A DNA stretch of 64,000 nt from Pontederia crassipes. Its lineage: Eukaryota; Streptophyta; Magnoliopsida; Commelinales; Pontederiaceae. The translations under genes were made by a program, and so were the position numbers. Within the stretch, counting starts at the first letter, position 1; every line of letters begins with the position of its first letter. The notes below the pieces were generated by a model that made no database searches, was not told the DNA's origin, and saw only the letters and a list, made by a program, of their open reading frames with translations. Shown piece after piece: positions 42,980-53,147 of this stretch. The DNA lies in assembly GCA_030549335.1 (NCBI GenBank), contig CM060198.1:60217453-60281452 (forward strand), read 5' to 3'.

Positions 42980-45900
42980 TCAAAGCTCCCTTCCTCTCCG
43001 CTGTTGTTCCTCCTCGGCCTTCCTCCAAGCTGCCTGCATTTAGCATCGCACTGTTACACAAGTTGCCTTAATGGCAAGAAGAAATTTTTTTATGCCGAAA
43101 AATAAATGAGAATGTGGTAAATTTCCTCCAAAAACTGATGGTCACCTTTTCTCTTTCAAGCTTTGAGAGATGGGGTCGTATACAATTCCCTAAGCTTAGC
43201 CCTCCCCATGCTTCTTGCACCTCTCTCTCCCTGGCTTCCCTATGAGCATCGACATGATGCTGGTCCTTCTCTTGTTTAATGCGGTGGACTTTCTCCTTCT
43301 CCATCCTATGCAGTGGCTTAACAAGGATCTTGTCAAGACCGATAGCTTCAACATTTTGATCACTTTCTTGACAATCTTGAGAGCAAAAGGATTTCAGTGA
43401 CTCCATTTTAGCTCTTTCAATTCGAGACATGTGCTTTGCGACCTGTTGAATCTCATGCTTGGATTCTAAAGCAGTGTTCATGTCTAAATTTTCCTTGTTT
43501 TCTTGTCCAGTATTCTCATCCAATGAATGAACTGAAGATATTTTTGTATCAGTACCTAATAACTGGCTTCCGGAAACTTCAACTGTGGTCCTTTGTGACT
43601 TTGTCTGGTTATCTTCTGCCGGATTACGTATCTTGTTCTTCCTCGCCTCTTGGACTTCTCTTTCAAGTCTTGAGACATGCTTCACCAAAAACTTGTCTAG
43701 ACTAGGAACCACAGTAGGAACGGAGGATGTTGTGCTGATACTTGATGACTTGACTTCAGATACTTTAGACTCAGATTTACCTAGAGTTGCTTTGCTGTCC
43801 TCTACATGGTAGTCTTTTGCGTTCCTTGCTTCCTGAACTTCTCTTTCAAGTCTAGAAACGTGCTTCACCAGAAACTGATCGAGGCTAGGAATTTCACTGA
43901 TACCTGGTATTGTTGTATTGGTGTTTATCGAATGGGTTTCAGAAACTTCAGTACAGGGAATTTCTGAAATTTTCATGTTGACATCTGCCAGGCTACCTTT
44001 CTGACTGTTTCTAGCCTTTTCAAGTCTGGAAACATGCTTCACCAGACACTTGTCCAAGCTAGGAATTTCATTCAAGCCCGACAGTTTTACAGCATCTGCG
44101 GGCAACGTGGGGTTTTCATTATTTTCGTTTGCAAGGGTATTCCTATTGTTCCTAGCCCTTTGAACTTCTCTTTGAAGTCTTGAGCTATGCTTCACCAAGC
44201 ACTTGTCCAAACTAGGCACTACCGTAGAACTGGATCCTCTTTCACTGCCAGCTGCCTGACTAGTTTTCTTTAAGTTTCTTGCTTCTTGAACTTCTTTTTC
44301 AAGTCTAGACACATGCTTAACCAGAACCTTGTCTAAGCCAGGAATTTCACTCGAATCTGAGGATGTTAGTTTGTTACATGATACTTGACTTCCAGAAACT
44401 TCATTCTCAGACATCTTACCCTCAGGCAATGCCTGGTTGCTTCTCTTCGTGTTCCTCGCATCTTGAACCTCCCTTTCAAGTTTGGAGACATGTTTCACCA
44501 GAACCTTGTCTAGGCTAGGAATTTCACTCGAATCTGAGGATGTTAGTTTGTTACATGATACCTGACTTCCAGAAACTTCATTCTCAGACATCTTACCATC
44601 AGGTACTGCCTGATTGCTTCTCTTCGTGTTCCTTGCATCCTGAACTTCCCTTTCAAGCTTGGAGACATGCTTCACAAGAAATTTGTCTAGGCTAGGTATT
44701 TCAGTCAGTGTTTCCTTTTTATTTTTCAGTAAGTATCCATCGTGATCTTTGCTATGATCTGCTTCAAGAAGAGCTGCATTTAGGCCACATGTTGCAACTA
44801 TAATCGCAAGAGAAGAAAGCTCATCTTCAGTCAAATCTTTAAGCCTGCCAAGCATCTTATCAATAAGCGATGTTGGTGAAAAAGAAGCACTGTCATAATT
44901 ATTCAGAAGCAAGCTATTTCTATGATTTTTCTGTTTCTTGTCAGTTTCCTTGTTGGTTGCATAATCACTAGGAACCAACTCCTTTTCCAGTTCTAACGCA
45001 GTTTCAGTTCTGCCTTCTGGAAATATCACAGATTGATCCTCATGCATATCACTAGTATCTGGATTCTGACTGATCTTATGGAGTATATCGTTAAATTCTT
45101 CTTTGTTCAAAGAAGAGGGGCAATTAGCAAGCCTTATAAAAGCTTTTTTTACTGCAGCAGCAACTTCCTTATCCACCTCAAAGGCAGTTTCAAAAGAGGC
45201 TGTAACTGTGTGAGTGGATCGTCCACCAGCAGCTGAAGATGTTTCCACTTCACATGGACCTCGTGGACAATCAGGCCTATCATACATCATTACTCCCATT
45301 GATCTTGCTGCTTCAAAAGCATCTGATGCACATTTCTCAGCTTTCTCCAACTCTTGTTCTGCTAGTTTACTCTGGATCCTGATAAATATGAGGGCACTTG
45401 TTAGCTGACAAAGATTTTGCCATATATAGTCAGATTTAAATTCCAGTGATTGCATTACCTCGCTGCTCGAAGTATTCGGCACCAGGAAGCCTCAATCATT
45501 GCAGCTTTTCGAGCTTCCATGGCCTTTCTTGCTGCCTCTTGAGCTGCAATCTTTTCTCTTGCTATCCTAGTGTAATGAAGATTGGCATTTTCTAGAGTCT
45601 CATCTAGAGTAAGATTCATTCCACCCACTTCCTTCATTGACAAAAATAATTAAGATTGGTAAGAAACTTTAAGCATAATTAAAACCATTATTTTGGGGAG
45701 CTTGTCCAAGATAATTATTGTGCTCATTTAGTTCCATCACAAAACATTTTGTCAAAATTTATTAACCATGATAAGACATTTATACCTGAAAATGCCTTAT
45801 TTTTCTTTTCAGGAATGAATCCATCTTTTTTCGAGGAAACCAGTTTATTGGAGAAGCATTTCTCCTATGCGGAGGCTTCCTAATTTGTGCTGTTGCTTTA

Positions 45901-47260
45901 TTAACAGAATGTAAAGTAGAGTCTTTCAGGCCAGCATTCTACAGAAGATGAGTCAAACTAAACGTCAGCATTGCACATGCACGGAGAAATAGCATGTAAA
46001 ATATAGTTGATTTGACATCTGTAAGAAATAGTTTGAACAGATATTTCAACTCATAATGGCTAAATTCTACAATAAGACGAAAAGAAAAATGATACATCTA
46101 ACCCTACTTTTCTTCTATCTGGTGAATGCATTTCACAATGGCGTATCGCACAAACAGGATAATATTCAATGTATCTGCTACCAGCATGTCAGATTATTGA
46201 TGCCAGGATAAATTCCTATCAAAATTGCCAGAATAATGTATCACTGGAATTGAATGATTCACTAGAATGCATCCACAGATAGGCGTTGGACAATTCACCA
46301 ACATGAGCCCTAGATATGAACAACCAATCCAATAAACATAGGTGAATCATGGAAACAAAAACTGAAATTTTAAAAGTTGACTATTTGTTTACCTGATGTG
46401 TTGAATGCTGCAACCATAAGCAGGCATAACCGCATAATAACAGATTAGGGAGTTTAACCCATTCCAAATTCACATTTGTGCATAACGCTAAGAGTTAAAG
46501 GTAAGGGTAGTCATGGTTTTAGTTCGCTTCACCATGAAAACAAAGCAGAAAATACCAAACAAATAATGTCTAGAAGACCAAGATAATGCTCAAACTGAAC
46601 TAGACGAAAAAATGGTTATACTACATTCAATCATTTATAATATACACGCCTCCAGTGCCAAAGTATTTCCAAACTATGATAATGTCAGAAAAATATGTAA
46701 TGAAAAAAAAAAGAAAGAAAAACAGAATTGACTTCACTCCACAGCATCTTTGTTTTTGAGATGACGATAAGTGACAAATGAGCGAATTGCACTTAAACCA
46801 AGTACGATCGCAGCTTCCAGGCAGCATTAACTAACGAACTAGCAGCCTAATCTTCTTCACTTTTCCAAGAGGTATTTTTCCCCTAAATGCAATAATCGCA
46901 TCGTCACTTCAAGCAAGCATCTCCCCGAAGACGCATCTCTCGGTTTCAAAACCCAAAATTCAACATCCGAACACGATCTTCCAAGCCAAATACGAAAACC
47001 ATAAGGGCGGGTCTCTAAGAAAAACGCAAATCCATGTGTGATTGGGATCATAGGGAGTCATCCGATTTATAGAAACAACTCCAATCCCGATTAGAGTACT
47101 CGCAAAGCTGCCCGAAATGTTAGGGTTTGGGGTTTTGAGATACCTTTCTGCCGCTTCCGCTTGCACCTGCCGACGATTCAAGATCCGACACCTTCCTATC
47201 CAAACTCGGAGGCGACTTCTTCGTCGCCTCGGCCGGAGAGGCGGCTCCGTCGGCTCCCAT
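42980..47260 (-). CDS. Plant coiled-coil protein with repeated SLDK-LVKHVSRLE motif (909 aa)
   Basis: Five exons on the minus strand: 47144-47260, 45786-45938, 45459-45631, 43146-45378 and 42980-43033, with canonical splice sites and consistent phase. The N-terminus is polar. A conserved block follows (KPPHRRNASPINWFPRKK, then EVGGMNLTLDETLENAN and Ala/Glu-rich helices, about residues 60-180), then HTVTASFETAFEVDKEVAAAV. From about residue 374 a unit of the form EIPSLDK-LVKHVSRLEREVQEAR recurs seven times clearly and twice degenerately, separated by Ser-rich linkers. The last exon adds a short basic AAWRKAEEEQQRR tail. I recognise it as a plant-specific family, but I cannot name a gene. Helical, charged repeats suggest a structural or cytoskeletal role (inference). 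The promoter has a mitotic-type element. Confidence 0.88.
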
Positions 47261-47394
47261 GGCTGAGAGATCAAGAGACGATCGAGATCGGGGAATGAGG
47301 AGGAGGAGGAGGAGTAAAAGAGCAGATGACGACGTGGTCGGCGAATCGATCGGGGAAACGAAGGTTTTGAAAAGAGGGGGAAAGGATTTTAAAG

Positions 47395-47402
47395 TGACCG
47401 TT
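47395..47402 (-). promoter_or_regulatory. MSA-like core (AACGGTCA) upstream of the coiled-coil gene
   Basis: The minus strand reads GGCAACGGTCAC about 135 bp before the ATG. It contains the AACGGYYA core of the mitosis-specific activator element bound by three-repeat MYB factors in G2/M genes. It is a single short match, so chance cannot be excluded. Confidence 0.45.
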
Positions 47403-48284
47403 GCCAAATTAACGTTTCCAATTTCTTGAGGCATTTAATAATTATTTTGAAATGAGGGGCCGTCATTAAATTCTTGATATTTTAAGCCCGGGGCCAGGAA
47501 TAAAATTACAAAGTTATTCTTTTTTTTATCAATCACATTGAAATTACATAGTAAAAGATTAAATTATTTTTTTTAAAAAAATGCCCTATAAAAATTTGTA
47601 CATTGGCATTGATTAATTTCGTATATATTTTTTTAAAAAATAATTTAAAGCAGGAGAAGAAATGCTTACATTCCATTTTTTCCACTGAACAAAATTTGTT
47701 TTTCCTATCAAATGTTAAACCATTTTTCTGAAGAAAATGTATAATCAAGATTATAATATTATTACCAAGAATCCGCTTAAACGCTATTCAACGGAAAGAA
47801 GTTTGTTGAAGATAATCGTATTTGCAATTTCTCTAACGGTATCCACATCAAAAGGATTTACACCTAAACCATTGTAAAAAAATGAAAAATGAAGAACAAG
47901 AATAAGAGAGAGAGCTACATTATTATATAATGAGGTGCAAAACAATTATGACTTTTCATTAAATTTATTATTATATAATAATTAAAATACCAACGGTTCA
48001 AATTTGCAAACTAGTGGATCCATCAGTAAATTTGATCGAGATGATTGAATTCAGTGCATTTTCAAATTTGTCTTCCTTCATACAAAAATCTATAATAAAT
48101 CACAATTGCTTTTCATTATATAATATTTATCCATTTTACTATGAAGGCTCACATTGGCGTTACAAAAACATATTACTAGCAATGTGAGTGCCAACTCAGG
48201 TGCATTAAATGGCAAATTAGACGCTTGTGGCCTTCATCAGCTACTTTGCGTAATTTTTTTTTCTCTTCTACGCTACTTTTGAAT
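47403..48284. other. Intergenic AT-rich DNA, no gene seen
   Basis: The upstream flank of the coiled-coil gene runs into AT-rich spacer with poly-A and poly-T runs. No bounded repeat or coding signal was found. Confidence 0.55.
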
Positions 48285-48415
48285 AGGGTGGTTCGAACCG
48301 AGAATCTGATCAAACCCATTAGGGTTGAGCGTGGTTCAGATCGGCCCTACCCGGGAAATCGGATAAATAGTCCGGTCCGGATGGTTGTTCGAACCGAGCA
48401 TCCGATCCAACCCAT

Positions 48416-49196
48416 TAGGGCTGAGCGTGGTCCGGGTGGGTCGGCTCGACCCGGGAAACCGAGTAAAAAACTCATCGGGTATCGAGTCAGAACGGAGTCT
48501 ACAGTGCAGATACCCGACCCGGACTTAACCCGATATTACTTACTATATAAACCACATCTCTACTCTCTCATCTCATTTCAATCTATCTCTTTCTCTCTCC
48601 CATCTCTCTCCCCCTCTCTCTCTCCCCCTCTCCCTCTCTTTCTTTTTCTCTCACGACGGCGACGACACCGGCGACTCTGACGATCGTGACTCTGACGACC
48701 CTCCCCCTCTCCTGACTCTCTCTCTACTCCGGTCGCCTAGTGCCGGATCGGCCACCAGGTGAGCCGATCCGGCGCCTGACGGTCGGATCGACCACCGCCA
48801 ATGCCCGATCCAACGCCTGGTGGTCGAATCGGCTCGCTTGTTGGCCGATTCGGCCGTCTGACGGTCGGGCGGCCGGATCGGCCACCAGGCGAGCCGATCC
48901 AGCCGTTAGGCGCCGGATCGGCTTGATCGGTTCGCCTGGTGGCCGATCCGGTCGCTAGGGGGCGGATTGGCTCGCCGGGTGGCCGCGTCGGATCGTGGCC
49001 ACCAATCGCGCGCGATCATCCATTTCTCGACGTCGGCGATTTTCGGCTGCAAACTCGATCGCATTTTCGGATTACTAGGACCGACCCGAAACCGGATCCG
49101 GCCGGGTCCGGCATCAGGTCGAAATTTTTTTGACCCGGCATAGTTCGAATCAGGACCGAGACCGCTCGGACCCAATCCCGGATTTGCTCAGCCCTA
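48416..49196. mobile_element. Nested hAT-type element (781 bp) with TATA, CT leader and minisatellite
   Basis: Perfect 11-bp inverted ends TAGGGCTGAGC, flanked by 8-bp direct repeats CAACCCAT (48408-48415 and 49197-49204). Inside are a TATA-like word (ACTATATAAACC near 48541), a long CT-rich tract (48560-48655), a GACGACG-rich segment, a GC-rich minisatellite (48733-48990) and CGGGTC-rich arms. No transposase is visible. Confidence 0.85.
48733..48990. repeat. GC-rich minisatellite, about 41-bp period
   Basis: Roughly six degenerate units built on CGGATCGGCCACCAGG, a GAGCCGATCC word and a CTGACGGT-like word, many of them internally palindromic. The first three units are evenly spaced by 41 bp; later units vary in length. 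Confidence 0.75.
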
Positions 49197-49673
49197 CAAC
49201 CCATTGGGACGGGTGGATCGGGTTGGGGTTGAATTTTTTCAATCCGATTTGGCCCGACTCGACAACCCGACTTTTTTATTTTTTTAAATTTTTTTTATTT
49301 AATTTAAGTATTTTATATAATCTAAAATTAAAAAATATAGAATAATGTATTTTAAATAGAGAATAATATCTAGATATTTAAAAAAATATGTTTATGCCTA
49401 AAAAAAGTTTATTTTATATTTAAAATAAAATAGTAAATACTTTTTATATTAAAAATTAAAAGAATATTAAAAAAAGGTGGTCGAGACCCGACCTAATCCG
49501 GGACATGTTAGGTATAAAAAAAATTTAAAACCTGACCCAAGCTGGGACGGGTTGAGACGGGTCATGTCTAAAAAAATTTGAAATCAAATCAATCCAACCC
49601 GACCCGACCAAACTCGGTCGGATTGGATTGGATTTATTTACGAGTCGAGTCAAGCTCGATTCGTGAATACCCT

Positions 49674-51306
49674 TATTTATGAAGGTATAATTATTGGCAT
49701 CGACCAATTTATTGAGAAAATAAAATAATAATAATTTATTTTTTTATCAAAATAAAGACCCTAAGAATTGAATTCGAAATTACTAACATCTATTATTTGC
49801 TAATCACTAGAGCCAATTATCGTCGGTGACATTACGTTCCATTTTTTTTTTTTTTTGTGAAGACTCACCGATGTTCAAACTAATTGGGTGCCATTAGGTT
49901 TCATTTTATCTAATCCATTTTGCGGCGACATGGTCCAAGACAAAGTCGACAGCTAACATGGAGTGACGTCTGCATAAACAATACGAATTCTGGTTAGCCC
50001 GAGCATTTCAAATCATTCCTTAATTAACTGAGGTGGAGGTTTTGAATATGCAATAAAGTACTCATAATTGTGTAGACAGATAAGATTCCTTTTTTTTTTC
50101 TTTTCTTTTCAGTTACAGGCCACCACCTAAGAGCGAAAATTATTCAAGCCGGTTTGATTTTTTTTTTTGCTCAAATAAATCACTTGCTACTTTTTTGTAA
50201 TGAATTTTTAGATTATAGAAAAACAATCCTAAACTTATTTGAAAAACTTCAGTAGGTTGACTTTCTCGGATAATTTTTTTTGAGATCCCTATTTTAATAT
50301 AATAATATTGTAAATATACATAATAAATTGAAATTAATATAAACACATTTGATTTTATAACTAAATATAAGATATAATACTAAAATTATCAAATTAGAGT
50401 TCCATAATATGACAGAAAAAATGGGAAATTTATTGTATCAATAATAAAACTTAATGGCTTGTAAATTAATGCACCCCTCTCCTCTTTTTTTATTTTTTTA
50501 TTATATTATTATATTATTGTTTTGTATTTTATTTTTTTATTAATTTGCTAACATGGAGTCTGCTTGTCGGATGCTCTCTAGCGTAACAGAGAGAGAGAAT
50601 TGCCATGTTAGCGATCAGACCGATAAATCGGGTATTTCCGATCGAAAGACCATTTTATGAGATAAATTATAAAATGAAGGATATTTGTATTATAAAATAA
50701 AGTTGAAGGATATCATTGAGTAAATATTAAAGTTGAAAGATGTTTAGTGTAATTTTTTTAGAATTTGTGAGTGCTAAGTAGTGTGCTGTGTTATTAGTGT
50801 GTGAGTGCTTGAGCTAGCGTGAGTTCATCTTTTGTCGACACTTGTAACATTATAATATTATATAATTTGTGTTCTATGAATGGTATCGGATATGGATCCT
50901 TCAGTAAATCCTACTAATTCAAGATCTTGTAAAATTCAGTCATGCAAAGAATCCCTCATTTTGAGGACGGGTTGCAAGGATGTCTTACACACGTGTGCAC
51001 AATCTATAATTGTGTAGGAGACTTGCAATATCATGAAAGATTGCCACTTCAAGGTTGTGCAAGGCTAAGGTTCAAGGAGGTTCCTCTAGTGCGCAATCTA
51101 TAAGAAATTTCTTTCGTACTCTTAATATCTTTTTAAGATGTATAATAAATAAATTAAAACATAATAAAGTAAAATAAAATGATATAATAAGTCAAGTAAA
51201 TAATTATTATCTAAAAATGATAAAATATTCATAATTATAAGTTAAAAAAATATCAATGATATATTATGTAAAATGAAGAAAAGTAGAGTATGAATTTTAA
51301 ACACAT

Positions 51307-51307
<1 letters not shown>
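49674..51307. other. Intergenic DNA, no gene seen
   Basis: AT-rich spacer with homopolymer runs and scattered short open frames without domains. Around 50880-51120 a moderately balanced stretch contains no recognisable coding signal. Confidence 0.5.

Positions 51308-51336
<29 letters not shown>
51308..51336. repeat. (AT)n microsatellite
   Basis: A pure AT array abutting the left arm of the foldback element. Confidence 0.9.
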
Positions 51337-51337
<1 letters not shown>

Positions 51338-51580
51338 AGTAATGTGTCCTAATTTTTTAAAATTATTTTCAAACTAATTTTTTATCTTGACCCGACTGGA
51401 TCACCCAAATTCGTCGAGTCGGCCGGTTGAATCCAGATTTTGATTGGGTTTGATAGGGTCAAAGCGGGTCAACCTCAAGAGCGGGTTTGACCGACTGACT
51501 TGGCAAATTTGGGTGACCCGGTCGGGTCAAGAAAAAAATTAGTTTGAAAATAATTTTAAAAAATCAGGACATATTACTTG
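51337..51580. repeat. Foldback (long palindrome), about 244 bp
   Basis: The left arm begins AAGTAATGTGTCCTAATTTT and the reverse complement of the right arm begins CAAGTAATATGTCCTGATTT. The match continues through TTTCAAACTAATTTTTT, TCTTGACCCGAC and GGTCACCCAAATT-like words, so each arm is about 115-120 bp with few mismatches and a short centre. A transcript would form a long hairpin. Confidence 0.8.
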
Positions 51581-51679
51581 TATATATAAAAAAATTAGGA
51601 CACCGATCTGACCAATCCAGTAGGTCGGGTTTTACAACATGGCTTGAACGGCCTCACCCTTGAGCCGACAATGATCTAG

Positions 51680-52260
51680 ATTATATTTATTGGAAAACTT
51701 GCGTGAAGTCTTACATGAGGGTAAAATTTATGGGAGATTGTTTGCAGGGGTCGACATAATAACGTGTGACTGTTGAAGCATTGAAGAAGTGGCACATTAA
51801 GGTATTCAAAGATATGTTCATTTCCAAAATGAAAGTAAAGAAAGTTACTAGGGCATATTAAAAATGTTGAGACTACATGGGATGCACTCGTTGCACTGTT
51901 TGCTAAGAAAATGACATTTAGCATTAATTTGAGGAATTAACTTATGACGGTGATGCAAGATGACATGATGCTTAGTAAATATTTTATGAAGGTAAAGTGT
52001 CTCTGTCATGAAATATCTAAATTAAATCCTAATTCTATTTTCAGCGATGCTAGAATTAGACGAATTATTATTGACACTTGAATACAATAGGTTTATATTT
52101 GCCATTAAGGATTGGCCTACTCAATCAACCTTGTTAGAAGTAGAAAAAATATTTACTAGTTAATAAGCATTAGGAAAATGAATTACTCAAGTATCAATAA
52201 CAAGTGAAAATGATGTACTCTTTAGCTCCAAAAAAGGACAAGCGCAAGTACATCAAGAAG
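51680..52260 (+). pseudogene. Decayed Ty1/copia gag fragment
   Basis: From about 51875 the plus strand reads TTWDALVALFAKK, then LMTVMQDDMMLSKYFMKVKC, CHEISKLNPNS and DARIRRIII. This is the UBN2-type gag pattern of plant copia elements. TAA, TGA and TAG stops interrupt it, and later residues correspond to the weakly conserved gag C-terminus. It opens the opposite way from the intact copia element and is much older. No LTR, reverse transcriptase or integrase was found next to it. Confidence 0.75.
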
Positions 52261-53142
52261 GTTGGCAGAGGCGGCACACGAGAGAGAGAGAGAGAGAGAG
52301 CGAGAGTTCATTAAGAGTCGAATAAGAAAGAGCAATAGAAAAAGGGATATTGTCAACGAGAAGATCGTTGTTACAATTTCGATAAGAATGAAGAGCAAGA
52401 GGAGAAGAAATATCGACGATAAGGTTGTCGTCAAAATTGTGATAAGAAGGTCAACTTGCTTATGACTATTGGCATGAGTATGAAGAAGAAAATGCAACAA
52501 CTTCTCACAAGAATGAAAGCGAGTAAGAATGAGATTTTGAAATATCCTTTGTCATTGAGGAAGCTACTATCAATTTTGCATGAGAACAAAATTTTGAAGA
52601 GTTGATTGAATTTGCAATGTGCAACATCGAGAAGATTCAAGTTGAATATGATATTGAAGAAAAATAAAATATGTTAATTGATTCGGTAGTAGAAGAAGTT
52701 TTTAAAGAAAAGTACAATTTCACACAAAAAGCACACATTGCAAATGAGAAGGTTTGGTGGGAGGACAAGATGAGAGCTTCACATAGTGTAACAATTTGTT
52801 TAAATCTTCAAAGTAGCTTGGAGTCCTCTCAGTGATTTCGTTTAAAGGTTTAGGGAGGACAAAGATTAAAGCTTTGAGCAGTGTGGTCATTTTCTTAGCT
52901 CTTGTAGCATAAGTGTACTACTTGCTATGGTGGAAGAAGAGGAGGACCACCATTGAGTTAGAAGACAATTACATCAACCCCGCGAAGGAGTTCCTTGATC
53001 TCTTCTGCTGAGCTCCGTAGTTGTCAACCCTCAAGCAATCTTTATTGTAGGGAATGAAACAACTCGTCGGCACCATCGCCTATGTCCTATGCAACATGGG
53101 CGTAGTCGCCTAGTATGCCTGACGATGGCCAATGACGTGATA
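52261..53142. other. Unassigned DNA, possibly further element debris
   Basis: It starts with a GA run (52279-52299) and continues with lysine/arginine-rich sequence that may be degenerate gag. After that comes sequence of balanced composition with many stops in all frames. No intact gene or clear repeat boundary is present. Confidence 0.4.
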
Positions 53143-53147
53143 GAAGG

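Larger units (their letters stand above)
48285..49673. mobile_element. Old hAT-type element, host of a nested insertion
   Basis: The left end (TAGGGTGGTTCGAACCGAG) and, inward from the right, AAGGGTATTCACGAATCGAG resemble diverged hAT MITE ends like those at 5048-5597. Possible 8-bp flanks CTTTTGAA and TTTATGAA agree at six positions. The right half (49197-49673) has GC-rich arms around an AT-rich core. The left part contains two copies, 97 bp apart, of GGTTCGAACCGAG.ATC-GATC. Confidence 0.55.
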
